From NCBI GenBank assembly GCA_016718805.1, contig JADKCP010000001.1, positions 1 through 64,000 on the forward strand: 64,000 bases of DNA. Reading direction: 5' to 3'. The translations under genes were made by a program, and so were the position numbers. The notes under the pieces were generated by a model. It made no database searches. It worked only from the letters and a program-made list of their open reading frames with translations, and was not told the origin of the DNA. The stretch comes from Bacteroidota bacterium. Its GTDB lineage: Bacteria; Bacteroidota; Bacteroidia; UBA4408. How positions within the stretch are numbered: the stretch's first letter is position 1; each line of letters begins with the position of its first letter. Shown here piece after piece: positions 27,072 through 36,922 of the stretch.

Positions 27072-27833
27072 TTATCCTTTTATTTCTCTTAGTCGATCTA
27101 AGACTTCTATTCTTTTGCGTCTCGAAATTTCGAATTCCTTGTTGTTAGATATGCTTAACAAATAAGGTTCGGTTTTGCTATACGAAACTATTCGAGTACT
27201 GTTTACTATGGCACTTTTGTTGACACGAATAAACTGTTTTATTCCTTCCAACATAGATTCAAATTCTTTTAAGTTTTTGGATGAGATAAACTTCTCGCCG
27301 CTCTGTGTTTCAATGTGTGTGTAATTGCCATCGGCTTCAAAAAATAGTATTTCGTTAAGTTCCACAAACCTTACAGTATTTGCAGTATGTAAAGGGATTT
27401 TTTTCTCCTTGTTTTCATCGGTTAAATTTGACAGCAGATTAACAATTAGTGGGGCCGATGATTGCTTTTCTCGAATGCGTTGTTCTGCTTTGGAAACAGC
27501 CGTTTTTAAATCGTTAACCTCAACCGGTTTCAACAAATAATCCAATGCATTAAATTTAATTGCCTCAATGGCAAAATGGTCAAAGCTGGTAACAAACACT
27601 ACTTCAAAATCAATTTTATCAAACTTACGAAGCAAGGTAAATCCGTTTCCCGATGGCATGTGTATATCCAAAAAAACAAGCTGGGGTTTTTTTTCTTGAA
27701 TTAAAAAATAAGCTTTATCAGCATTGTCAGATTCTCCGCAGATGCTAATCTCGGGACAAAATTTTAGCAACAATTGCTTCAATACATTTCTGCTCGAAAC
27801 TTCATCGTCAATGATAAGTGCATTAATAGTCAT
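27072..27833 (-). CDS. LytTR-family response regulator
   Basis: The product has 253 residues from the ATG at 27833, one base after the stop of the kinase gene; the frame runs four codons further to a TTG inside the kinase gene, which is less likely. The receiver domain has the acidic pocket Asp9/Asp10, phospho-acceptor Asp56 (LVFLDIHMP), the switch Thr/Ser near FVTSFDHFA and the conserved Lys in YLLKPV. The C-terminal LytTR domain (about 150-253; IPLHTANTVRFVELNEILFF, FIRVNKSAIVN) binds DNA as a beta-type module. It forms a two-component pair with the 983-residue kinase upstream. Confidence 0.94.
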   Translation of the reverse strand: MTINALIIDDEVSSRNVLKQLLLKFCPEISICGESDNADKAYFLIQEKKPQLVFLDIHMPSGNGFTLLRKFDKIDFEVVFVTSFDHFAIEAIKFNALDYLLKPVEVNDLKTAVSKAEQRIREKQSSAPLIVNLLSNLTDENKEKKIPLHTANTVRFVELNEILFFEADGNYTHIETQSGEKFISSKNLKEFESMLEGIKQFIRVNKSAIVNSTRIVSYSKTEPYLLSISNNKEFEISRRKRIEVLDRLREIKG

Positions 27834-27834
27834 G

Positions 27835-30786
27835 TTAGAATACAAGTGGTATGGTAATTTTAACTAAGGTTCCGGATTTATTTTCGGAAATTTCTTTTAA
27901 ATCAAGGATTTCAATACGGGCTTGGCTTTTGTATTTGGAATCGAGCAACGCAAGCCTTTCTTGAACCAATTGAATACCCAGCGACTTGTGGTTTTTATCT
28001 GTACGCAAAGCTTGCGCCTGATTGTATCCAATTCCATTGTCTTCAATTTCAACCTCCAAAGAAGTGTCATTCAATGAAAATCGCAGTTCAATTTTCCCAT
28101 TTACCTTTTCCTTAATGGGCATAATGCCATGCCAAATCGAATTTTCTATAAATGGTTGAATTAGCATTACCGGAATCTTTACTTCGGAATAATCTTCTTC
28201 TTCATCCTTAAATTTTACTTCAAAGTTGAAGCTGTTTTTAAACCTGATTTTTTCCATTTGAACATACAATTCAAGTGTTTCAATTTCGGTTTTCAGAGCT
28301 AGTAAGCTTTGCTTAGAATTATTTAAAACCAAGCGCACCAACTTGGCAAATTTTGCAAGATAATCGTAGGCAAATTGTGTTTCGTTATTGAGAATAAAGC
28401 TTTGGATAGAATTAATTGCATTAAAAATAAAATGTGGGTTCATTTGCGCTTGCAATGCAGCCATTCTCGATTCGTTTAACATTGCATTTAGCTCCGATTT
28501 TAACTCTTCCTGTTTGCGTATTCTCGAAATTCGCCAAATAACAAATAAATAAACTACCGCCGCCAGCAAGGCAATCATCAACAAAACAAACCATACGCTG
28601 CTCCAATATGGGCGTTTAATTTTAAACTTAAATAGTGCTGCGCTTTTTGAGTATACTTCATTGTTATTAATACCTCTTACCTCAAGTGTATAATCGCCCG
28701 GCTCTAAATTTTGAAATTCAAGAATTTCATTTTCTGAATAATAGACACTGTCTGAAAAGCCCTTTAAAGTGTACATGTAACCTGGGGAAAAATGCTTTTT
28801 ATAACTTGGGCATTCTACAAAAAAACGCAAGGTGTTTTGCTTGTATTCCAGTAAAGAATTATTTTCAATTTGCAGATTTTTTGTATTGTCAACTACCTTG
28901 CTAATATATATTTCTGGAGCAGTTGTGTTGAAATATTTTTTGCTTAAATCAATACGGCAAAGGCCATCTCGTGTGGCTACAAAAAGTTGATTTTCACTTC
29001 TGGCCAAAGATGAAATTTCGTTGGTTGGCAAGCCATTGCTAATTGTAAGCGTTTTTATTTTTGTTGGATTGTTGCTATTAAAAAAGGAAATCCCTTTATT
29101 GGTAGCAATCCACACAGTATCGTAGTTGTCGACAAGCGCATAGTTGCATATATCAGAAGCTAATCCGGTTAGTTTGTTTAATGCGCTCCAGTTTCCGCTT
29201 TCTAAAATAAAAATCCCTTTGTTTTTTGTGCACACGTACACGCGTTTATTGTCGCCGGTTATATGGTTTATTCGTTCATGGGCAAGTACCGAATTTTCGA
29301 CTAGTTCGAACTTGTTTCCCTTTCGCACAAAAAGCCCATTAAGTGTTCCTACATATTGTTGTGAATCGGCAGACAGGAATAAAGTAGTGGCTCGCTCGGG
29401 TAAAGAGATTTTGAAATTCGCTTTATCCTTTTCAATTTCATAAAACATACCTTGAGCAACGAAAGCTATACGTCCATTGCTTCCTTGACCTACCGCACCT
29501 GCAAAATAAAATTGATTTTGACTCCCTTTTAAGTAGGTAAATTTTTGTGTAAGGGTGTCAAAGGATGCCAACAAAGAACCACTAACCATTAATTGACCTT
29601 GTGTGGGGTAAAAATTGATTTTAGTTTGCAGGTTGGCTTCTTTGTAATAAGGCAGTTCCTTTACTTGATTTGCTTTATCAATTGCATAAATAAAATTGCT
29701 GGAAGTTGCTACATAAATGTGATTGCCAAAGGAGGTAATACCTGCAATACTAGAGGAAAGTTCGGCCTGACTTGAAAAAATAAAATAATTCAAAAAGGGG
29801 GCATAAAAAATTCCTTTCTCAAAAGTGCTGGCCCATATTCCATTTTCGTTATCAAAAAGCATATGGCTAACTGAAAAATCTTTTAAAAAAACTTGTGGTT
29901 TTCCTGTTAAAATTCCATTCTCAAAAAAATACACACCGCCTCTTGCCAGTCCTACCCATGTGTTTCCTTCCTGATCTTCTTGAATGGAAATGATTGTTTT
30001 AGGAAAACTATGTTCTATTATGGAACCATTTCTATATTCAAACAACTTGCTCTTATAGGAAAATAGAAGCCGGTTATCCTTTGTATGAAGTGAGAAAAGT
30101 TTAGGATTATAGGGGGTGGGAATAGAAACAAAGCTGAGTATTGCAGGACGATTATATGGCTTTATTTGAAAATAAAAACGATTGTCGCTCTCAAGATTCT
30201 TTACTTTTTGAGGAATGGAAAAATTGACAGATTCAATAGTTTTACCATTGTTTAATTCAAAAATAAGCGCGTTGGCTGTGTCATTAATTGCACCAATATC
30301 ACTAATGGACGAATAATTATCGCTTTTCTTTAATGCACAAGGGAAATTAGAAGTACCAATCCATAAGGTTTGTTCTTTATCAAACTGAATAGAAGTTACA
30401 ATAGTGCTTCTTTCTTTTAATTTATTTCGCAGAAGCAAGGCTCCTTTCGGGATGATAAACTTTCCCTTTTCGAAATAACAAATTGTTCCGTTAAAACAAT
30501 TCATCCAAATTCTTCCTTGATTATCTTCGAGCAGGTCAAAAACTGTATTATCAGGAAGTCCGTCGGCTGTTGTATAGCACTTAATTGTGCGCCCATTAAA
30601 TCTACAAACTCCGGCGTCGGTACTAAACCAAATAAACCCTTGCTTGTCTTGAATAATGCGGTACACCTCGCTACTAGGTAAGCCCTCGTTAATACCTAGG
30701 TTGCGAAAGTTTGGTTCGCCTATTTGCATTGCATGTGCAAAAACAAGTTGAAAAAAAATACCTACTACCGCAATTGCTTTTTTCAT
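27835..30786 (-). CDS. Propeller-type sensor histidine kinase (Reg_prop, Y_Y_Y, LytS-like)
   Basis: The product has 983 residues. A signal sequence (to about 20) precedes a large periplasmic sensor of Reg_prop blades (GLPSSEVYRIIQDKQGFIWF, DGLPDNTVFDLLEDNQGRIW, later GLPTNEISSLARSENQLFVA), making two seven-bladed propellers. A Y_Y_Y Ig-like domain (about 660-725; EFQNLEPGDYTLEVRGI) leads to one membrane helix near 740-765 (VWFVLLMIALLAAVVYLFVI). The cytoplasmic part is a LytS-type His_kinase domain with the phospho-acceptor His in QMNPHFIFNAINSIQ (about 785) and a HATPase with EIEDNGIGYNQ. It signals to the LytTR regulator that follows directly. Kinases of this design usually sense polysaccharide fragments, but the ligand is not known here. 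Confidence 0.95.
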   Translation of the reverse strand: MKKAIAVVGIFFQLVFAHAMQIGEPNFRNLGINEGLPSSEVYRIIQDKQGFIWFSTDAGVCRFNGRTIKCYTTADGLPDNTVFDLLEDNQGRIWMNCFNGTICYFEKGKFIIPKGALLLRNKLKERSTIVTSIQFDKEQTLWIGTSNFPCALKKSDNYSSISDIGAINDTANALIFELNNGKTIESVNFSIPQKVKNLESDNRFYFQIKPYNRPAILSFVSIPTPYNPKLFSLHTKDNRLLFSYKSKLFEYRNGSIIEHSFPKTIISIQEDQEGNTWVGLARGGVYFFENGILTGKPQVFLKDFSVSHMLFDNENGIWASTFEKGIFYAPFLNYFIFSSQAELSSSIAGITSFGNHIYVATSSNFIYAIDKANQVKELPYYKEANLQTKINFYPTQGQLMVSGSLLASFDTLTQKFTYLKGSQNQFYFAGAVGQGSNGRIAFVAQGMFYEIEKDKANFKISLPERATTLFLSADSQQYVGTLNGLFVRKGNKFELVENSVLAHERINHITGDNKRVYVCTKNKGIFILESGNWSALNKLTGLASDICNYALVDNYDTVWIATNKGISFFNSNNPTKIKTLTISNGLPTNEISSLARSENQLFVATRDGLCRIDLSKKYFNTTAPEIYISKVVDNTKNLQIENNSLLEYKQNTLRFFVECPSYKKHFSPGYMYTLKGFSDSVYYSENEILEFQNLEPGDYTLEVRGINNNEVYSKSAALFKFKIKRPYWSSVWFVLLMIALLAAVVYLFVIWRISRIRKQEELKSELNAMLNESRMAALQAQMNPHFIFNAINSIQSFILNNETQFAYDYLAKFAKLVRLVLNNSKQSLLALKTEIETLELYVQMEKIRFKNSFNFEVKFKDEEEDYSEVKIPVMLIQPFIENSIWHGIMPIKEKVNGKIELRFSLNDTSLEVEIEDNGIGYNQAQALRTDKNHKSLGIQLVQERLALLDSKYKSQARIEILDLKEISENKSGTLVKITIPLVF

Positions 30787-30793
30787 TCTACAA

Positions 30794-30801
30794 CAAAATT
30801 A
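30794..30801 (-). promoter_or_regulatory. Probable -7 box of the kinase/response-regulator operon
   Basis: On the minus strand TAATTTTG matches TAnnTTTG and lies 8-15 bases before the ATG at 30786, which would give an almost leaderless mRNA. A T-rich stretch instead of TTG is found at the -33 position. Confidence 0.4.
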
Positions 30802-30917
30802 CTTTTTCAGATGAATGAAAAACGGAATAATACTAATTGTACTAAAAACCTATTGAACGGTAAGTCGCTTTGTGTTGTCGAAGTTAATTTTGTAAGCACT
30901 ATCTAAAAGATATTACA

Positions 30918-32615
30918 ATGAGAAACCACAAAAAAATTTTCCAACTAAGTTGTCTTTTGTTTTTGTTCTTTTTACTGGGAATGCAAACGGCTACATTTTC
31001 TCAGACAGCGCTAAACTGGGCTTTTATTCCTACCAGTACTTCCCTATTTCAAAATCATATAACAATAACAGCTAGCGATCAATTGGGAAACATCATTGAG
31101 GTTGGTAAATTAACCGGTCATGCAGATATGGATCCCGGAACCGGACCTAACGATACTTCTTATACTCGCTTTTTTTACAATCATTATATCTCAAAAACTT
31201 CTTCTAATGGTCAATTATTGTGGATATATTATTTTGAAGATAATTCACAGATTAGTACTTTCGAGTTTAAGGGGTTAAAAATTACGCCTACTGATGAAAT
31301 TATTGTTGCCGGAAATTTTACCGGAAAAGTTGATTTTGATTTGAGATCCCCCGGAATTGATACATTGAGAAGTCATCATACCTCATTTCCTGATTATTTT
31401 ATAGCAAAATATGATGCTTCCGGAAATCACCTTTGGGCCATTCATGGAGGAAATACAACTACCGGTATTAGCGCACAAGCACTTTGTTTGTTACCAAATT
31501 CAACCATTTTGCTTTCTGTAAATCCATCCGGCATAACCGATGTTGATCCAGGGGGATTGGTCCATAACACAATTGGCGGGAGTGCCAATCTTGTTGCTTA
31601 TACCCAAACCGGAAATTATTTGTGGAACAATGCTATTCCGACAAATTTTACTTATGCGGTTTCATTTAATAGTATTGATGCCGATGCTTTGGGAAATAGT
31701 TATTTGTTGAGTGTTGGTTCGTATGAATTAACTGTTGCTAAGTTCTCTGCAAATGGTGCTTTTTTATGGGGAAAAACTATAGGGAATTTTTCGACGGGTG
31801 CTCGTGTGAACCCTCAATCTATTTTGGTAGATAAAAATACCGGTGGTTTTTATTTGGCAGGAACTTTTGATGGTACTGTTGATTTTGATCCTACTATTGC
31901 AGCCTTAAACTACACCTGTTTATCTGCTAACAATCAGGATGCTTTTGTTGCTCACTATGATTCAAGTATGACGCCTATTTGGCTGAATCACTATGTAGGT
32001 AAAGTAAATTTTGGAAATTATGGTTTGGACTTTGATGGCAACGAACTTGTTTGTGTTGGATATTATACGGCGGCGGCAAATTTTGGAAATGGATTTAGCT
32101 TTACTACAGCAACGACTTATTCACCTTTTTATTTACGTTTAAATTCTGCGGGAACAACGCTCGATGGATTTGCTCTTAGCGGAACAGGGCAGTATAGCGG
32201 CATTTGTAAAGCACTGAATCACACTTTTGTGTTAACAGGAAATATATTGGCTTGGGTGGATATGGATCCATCTTCGGCCATTTACAATTTGCATGCAGGG
32301 ACTGCCAATTTTTTTACCGGCGTTTACCAAATTGCTTCACCAACAGCGCTTCCTGAACCAATTAATAAGCAACAACAAGAATTTGCTGCTTTTCCCAATC
32401 CCTTCGAAGATGAACTCACAGTTGATTTTTTTACAAATGTATCAGAGATTGAGGTTTTGATTTATGACCTCTTCGGTAAAAAAATTGCTTCGAACAAAAT
32501 GGAAATTTTTGCAGAACATTTAACAATAAATACAGCAAATTGGTTGGAAGGTGTTTATTTTGTATGCCTAAAAACTCCAACTAAATCACATAATTTTAAA
32601 TTAATCAAACAGTAA
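30918..32615 (+). CDS. Secreted DFDP-repeat propeller protein with T9SS sorting domain
   Basis: The product has 565 residues and is a distant relative of the protein at 9184. It has a signal peptide to about residue 29. About seven degenerate repeats follow, marked by ADMDPGTG, VDFDLRSPG, TDVDPGG, VDFDPTIAA and VDMDPSS and by FIAKYDASGNHLWAI-type segments, consistent with a seven-bladed beta-propeller. The end (FAAFPNPFEDELTVDF to NFKLIKQ) is a T9SS sorting domain. It is divergent from the propeller kinase operon with 131 bp between the starts, so shared control is possible. No catalytic motif is seen. Confidence 0.83.
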   Translation: MRNHKKIFQLSCLLFLFFLLGMQTATFSQTALNWAFIPTSTSLFQNHITITASDQLGNIIEVGKLTGHADMDPGTGPNDTSYTRFFYNHYISKTSSNGQLLWIYYFEDNSQISTFEFKGLKITPTDEIIVAGNFTGKVDFDLRSPGIDTLRSHHTSFPDYFIAKYDASGNHLWAIHGGNTTTGISAQALCLLPNSTILLSVNPSGITDVDPGGLVHNTIGGSANLVAYTQTGNYLWNNAIPTNFTYAVSFNSIDADALGNSYLLSVGSYELTVAKFSANGAFLWGKTIGNFSTGARVNPQSILVDKNTGGFYLAGTFDGTVDFDPTIAALNYTCLSANNQDAFVAHYDSSMTPIWLNHYVGKVNFGNYGLDFDGNELVCVGYYTAAANFGNGFSFTTATTYSPFYLRLNSAGTTLDGFALSGTGQYSGICKALNHTFVLTGNILAWVDMDPSSAIYNLHAGTANFFTGVYQIASPTALPEPINKQQQEFAAFPNPFEDELTVDFFTNVSEIEVLIYDLFGKKIASNKMEIFAEHLTINTANWLEGVYFVCLKTPTKSHNFKLIKQ

Positions 32616-32867
32616 ATTACACGAATTATTTCCAATAAATTTCTTAAGGCTTTCGCCCTAGTGCATTGAAGCCTCTGCAAATATTCAGGTTTTTGATAAA
32701 CGCATAAACTGGAATTCGAGTCGAAGTACCATTCATTTTAGTGATATTAAAGCTTGCGCTACTCCTATCAAATGGTCATAATTTAATTTCAATACATCGC
32801 TATAATTCTGAACAGGGTATGAAAGTGTTGGGCTAAGAATGTACATTCAAAAATGTAGTGTCTAAAA

Positions 32868-35054
32868 TTATACCCTAACACCAATTATGCATACGTCGTC
32901 GAGCTGTTCTTCTTTTCGTTTCCATTTTTCAAAGGCAGTATCTATTATTCCTTGCTGAACATCCATGTCCTTACTTTGTACTGATAACAATAATTGTTTG
33001 AGTTGGGAAGATTTAAATTTTTTACCCTGTTCGCCGCCAAATTGGTCTACAAAACCATCGGTAAAAATGTAAAGACTGTCACCGTTTTTTAAATAAATTT
33101 GGTGAGTTGTAAATGGCGTTTGAACCGAGTAGGTGCCAATAGGCTGATGATCGGGTTTTACTTCTTCAATGGAGTTTGCCCCCTTTCTAATAATCCACAA
33201 TGGGTTATTTGCACCTGCCCATTTTAAAATATTACTTTGTTGATCGAGCACGCAAAGCGAAATATCCATTCCATCTTTTACTTCGCTCTCACTTTTTTCG
33301 AATGTTTCAATTACCAGCTCCCTTACTTTGTCTAAAATTTTTCCGGGATCGGTAAGGTTAAATTCTTTAATCGCTCGGTTTAGCGCATTACTACAAACAA
33401 CACTTACAAGTGCACCCGGCACTCCATGTCCGGTGCAGTCGGCTGCGGCAAAAAGTGTCCATTCTTTATTCGTTTCGAGCCAATAAAAGTCGCCGGCAAT
33501 AATGTCTTTGGGTTTATAGAGTACAAAGCTTTTGTTAAGTTTTTCTCGAACTAATTTGGCGGGAGGCAGAATTGCCTCCTGCAATCGTTTACTATACCTG
33601 ATGCTTTGTAAAATTTCTTTGTTTTTTGTTTCCACAATTTCCTTTTGATGTTCAATTATTGCTGATGCTTTTTTCTTTTGCAGTAAACTACGGTATACCA
33701 ATCCTATTATTAAAAGTAGCGCCGCTAAGCCCCCAAACAATATTTTTTTTTGGATTTGATTTTTTGAAAGCTCAGTTTGCTGTTTCAAAATTTCTTTTTC
33801 CTTTTCCGCTGTTTCATACTTAGTTTGCATTTCGGTCATTTCATTGTCGTAGGTTTGTTTAAGCTCGGCCTCACGCAATTCGTTTAGCGAGTCGGAATAA
33901 ATCAATACCGAATCGGTGTAGTTATTTTCTTTTAGGGTTGCTAGGTAGGTTGCTAATACCTGCGCCTTGGCTCCCGGGTTTGATTCGCCAATGGCACGCA
34001 TTTGTTTTATTGCATCCATGGCATATTGAAGTGCTAAAACAGGGTTTTTTTTGCGGATAAGTAAATTGTCGGCCAGTTCAGATTTGCACATTATTATTCC
34101 GCGAGAGTTGTTCATACTTTGGCTCAGTTGCAGTGCTTTTAGCAAAAATTCATATTGAACGGTATAACTGCCAATTAGCGCAGCATACTTTGAAAAATTA
34201 TAATACGATTTTAGGAGTATGTCTTGATTATTTAATTGCTGACTAATACTAACCGCATTCTTAAAATAACCTTCAATTAATGTGTCGGGGTTGGCCCCGT
34301 CATTTAGCCTGCTGATATAGGTTAGTCCAAGGTTGTTATAAGCACTTGCCAAGTATAAGAATTTATCCTTTTCCTCCTTTTCTATCATTTTTAAATACTC
34401 AGTATCCCAGCTTTTTATTTGCTGCAAATTTTCCTTTTGAATGCTGATACTTTTCTCCAATTGCTTGGTATCTTTATACAGGTTAGCAATGTCGCTTTGT
34501 ATGTTTACTAATGCCAACTGGTAAAATGCCCTTTTTACAAGGTTGCTTTCGCTTTCGAGTTTATCTTGTAGGTGTTGTTTTGCATCTAAGCCCAGAAAAA
34601 GCGCTTCTTTAAAGTTTCCTTTTACTTTATTTATTCCACAGCTAATTCGTTTAAAATAAAAATCGCTCAAAAAAACCTGATTGCTTGTTTTAATTTTAAG
34701 TGCTTCATTTAAACATCTCTCGGCCTCTTCAACATCGTTATTGCGCAAGCGGTGCCAGGCATAGTCAATTAATATGCGTTGATGCAATTCGATGAGTTTA
34801 TTTTTTTGACTGTTTGTGATAGCCTGCAAATAAACTACCTGAGCAGAATCGGGATTGGGATTTACTAAGGTGTGCGCTAATTTTATGCTAGCATAAATTT
34901 TTTCGACTTTGGGAACTGAACTTTTGTAAGCTAGATTGTCAGAAATTTCCTTTAATTCGAAATCGCTGATAGATTGAGCTTTTAAAAAAACGCTGCAAAA
35001 AACCAGCATTGCAACAAGGGGTAGGGATACTGATTTTTTTCTGTTTTGCATCAT
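32868..35054 (-). CDS. TPR-containing SpoIIE-type protein phosphatase
   Basis: The product has 728 residues from the ATG at 35054 (a second ATG follows directly). It has a signal peptide ending VFLKAQ, then tetratricopeptide-like helices over about 40-390, a coiled coil, a membrane helix near 450-468 (ILFGGLAALLLIIGLVYRSL), another coiled coil, and a C-terminal PP2C/SpoIIE phosphatase domain (about 510-728). Metal-binding motifs are present: KDIIAGDFYW, FAAADCTGHGVPGALVS and GDSLYIFTDGFVDQFGG. Such proteins usually dephosphorylate anti-anti-sigma factors in partner-switching systems. No anti-sigma or STAS partner is adjacent. Confidence 0.92.
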   Translation of the reverse strand: MMQNRKKSVSLPLVAMLVFCSVFLKAQSISDFELKEISDNLAYKSSVPKVEKIYASIKLAHTLVNPNPDSAQVVYLQAITNSQKNKLIELHQRILIDYAWHRLRNNDVEEAERCLNEALKIKTSNQVFLSDFYFKRISCGINKVKGNFKEALFLGLDAKQHLQDKLESESNLVKRAFYQLALVNIQSDIANLYKDTKQLEKSISIQKENLQQIKSWDTEYLKMIEKEEKDKFLYLASAYNNLGLTYISRLNDGANPDTLIEGYFKNAVSISQQLNNQDILLKSYYNFSKYAALIGSYTVQYEFLLKALQLSQSMNNSRGIIMCKSELADNLLIRKKNPVLALQYAMDAIKQMRAIGESNPGAKAQVLATYLATLKENNYTDSVLIYSDSLNELREAELKQTYDNEMTEMQTKYETAEKEKEILKQQTELSKNQIQKKILFGGLAALLLIIGLVYRSLLQKKKASAIIEHQKEIVETKNKEILQSIRYSKRLQEAILPPAKLVREKLNKSFVLYKPKDIIAGDFYWLETNKEWTLFAAADCTGHGVPGALVSVVCSNALNRAIKEFNLTDPGKILDKVRELVIETFEKSESEVKDGMDISLCVLDQQSNILKWAGANNPLWIIRKGANSIEEVKPDHQPIGTYSVQTPFTTHQIYLKNGDSLYIFTDGFVDQFGGEQGKKFKSSQLKQLLLSVQSKDMDVQQGIIDTAFEKWKRKEEQLDDVCIIGVRV

Positions 35055-35191
35055 ATTAGATAACCAAAAAGTATGGCTAAAATTCAATTATTTAGCTGTT
35101 TGTTTAGGTAGCGTTTCATTACAGTTTTTAAAAAAACACTTTACTAATTAGGAATTTTGATTCGTAAATCGGGTTTAATTATTGTCAACTT

Positions 35192-36730
35192 TTACTTTGT
35201 ATAAACTACAAATTTTAATGTTTCGGTTTTTTCATTTCCCTTTAACACTAACACATATATACCATTTGCCAAGTCGCTGCAATCAATGGGAATAACTGTT
35301 TCGTTTTCATAAGTTGATATTTTATTTTGGCTTAAAATTTTAGCTTGAGCATCGATAATTTGATACTCACTATAAACTTTACCAATAATTTTTAATGTCA
35401 TAGTACCAATTACCGGATTGGGGTAAACCATGGAATTGCCAACCTTATCATTAGACATATAAACTGCTTCAATTTGTGAATAACATTGCGCTGAATTAAA
35501 ATCAACTTGCCTTAAACGGTAATAAGTATAATCTTTAAACGGACTTTCGTCGAGTACTTTATAATTAACAATGGAGCTAGAGTTTCCGGCTGCTTTCACT
35601 CGTATAAAATCGAAAAAGTTTTTACCATCTGTTGATTTTTCAACTACAAAATAATCGCTGTTTTCTTCGGTAGCAGTAGTCCATTGAATGTCGGTTTGTT
35701 GATTTGAAGAAAGCTGTGCAGTAAAAGCAATTAGCTCAACAGGCAAAGGGTTAGCTTGAAGTGCTAATGTATACACACTATTAAACAGGGTCACACCTGG
35801 TACTGTTACCTGAAAAGCAAACGGATTTATTTGACCAAGAACAGGAAACTCCCAGCCATCGTATGCTTGATTCCAGCGCTGTGCTCGAATACTGGTTGTA
35901 CCATTGGCCGCTGCTTCAAGTGGGTCGTGCGTAAATACTAAAGTTGCTGTACCGGTAGGGCCGGTTTTGTCAATTTGCCAAAAACGGTCAACTGTGTTTG
36001 CACTATTGTTGACGCCAGCTATGTCCTTAACATGTGTAACCAGTATAGGCGCAACCGGTAAGGGCAAATTGTTGGCAGATGTGGGATAAGTCGAAACAGT
36101 AACATCGCCAATGTTTCCAGCTGTGGTATTTATTTCGACAGGAATTTGTAAGCCGGCAACATTGCCAAATGGTATTTTGTGGGTAGTAATGTTGGAGCCA
36201 ATTTGCCAAGTAAACTTTGAACTATTATCTGTTCTTTCGCTTAGAACATAGCCCCCTCCAGCTCCGGTAGTGTAAGTTAGTGCAGTTGATAATGGATTAA
36301 AAAGCGTAAACGTATTGCCGTTTAAATCCAACACACTGGTGCCTATGCCTAATACTCCAGTGGCGGCACTTCCTCCAACAGTCGTGTTTATTAGTAATGT
36401 TTTGGTACCTGTTCCGGATAACGTTAAATTATGAAACAACGTTGTATTACTACCACCAATAGTTTGATTTGCACCATTTAAAATAACAGTACCCGCCGAT
36501 ATACCAAAATTATTGTTGCTAGTGTTATTTATCCAATTACCCGATAAGTCAATGGTGCCGGAGTTGTCGATGGTAGTTAGGTTTTGGTTTTGAATAGTTC
36601 CTTGAACAGTTATTTGAGTTGCTGATTTTACGGTAATGCTAACATTGTTGTTGGTAAGTAGTTGCGCATTTGCTTTATGGTCATAAAACAAAAAAAGAGC
36701 AATTAATACTATGCATTTAAGGTAATTCAT
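35192..36730 (-). CDS. Secreted beta-structured protein with T9SS sorting domain
   Basis: The product has 512 residues. It has a signal peptide to about residue 22. Residues 25-160 are rich in Asn, Thr, Gly and Ser with short strands such as SITVKSATQITVQGTIQ, TIDLSGNWINN and TLSGTGTKTLLIN, suggesting a beta-helix or filamentous fold. Residues about 330-420 resemble a fibronectin-like module found in Bacteroidota (ELIAFTAQLSSNQQTDIQWT, ENSDYFVVEKSTDGKNF, YYRLRQVDFN). The end (SMVYPNPVIGTMTLKI to LKFVVYTK) is a T9SS sorting domain. The function is unknown; a structural or adhesive role is likely. Confidence 0.82.
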   Translation of the reverse strand: MNYLKCIVLIALFLFYDHKANAQLLTNNNVSITVKSATQITVQGTIQNQNLTTIDNSGTIDLSGNWINNTSNNNFGISAGTVILNGANQTIGGSNTTLFHNLTLSGTGTKTLLINTTVGGSAATGVLGIGTSVLDLNGNTFTLFNPLSTALTYTTGAGGGYVLSERTDNSSKFTWQIGSNITTHKIPFGNVAGLQIPVEINTTAGNIGDVTVSTYPTSANNLPLPVAPILVTHVKDIAGVNNSANTVDRFWQIDKTGPTGTATLVFTHDPLEAAANGTTSIRAQRWNQAYDGWEFPVLGQINPFAFQVTVPGVTLFNSVYTLALQANPLPVELIAFTAQLSSNQQTDIQWTTATEENSDYFVVEKSTDGKNFFDFIRVKAAGNSSSIVNYKVLDESPFKDYTYYRLRQVDFNSAQCYSQIEAVYMSNDKVGNSMVYPNPVIGTMTLKIIGKVYSEYQIIDAQAKILSQNKISTYENETVIPIDCSDLANGIYVLVLKGNEKTETLKFVVYTK

Positions 36731-36922
36731 TGCATAAATTTATTTCGTAGATGTACTATTCACAGAAAGGTGAAATTTTTTTTCGATAACTAATTTTGCT
36801 TGATTCAACATAAAGGTGAAAGGGTTTAGTGTGCTTATTAACCGCTAATTTGCTAAGCTATGTAAACGAATTATCCGATTTTTGTTAAGCATTTGATTTC
36901 GACTATTTTTATTGCTAAATAA

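Noticed and set aside
32616..32867. Possible gene in the 252-bp convergent gap
   Set aside because: No open frame with a start and ribosome site is present; only a small palindrome GAATGTACATTC at 32837-32848 stands out.
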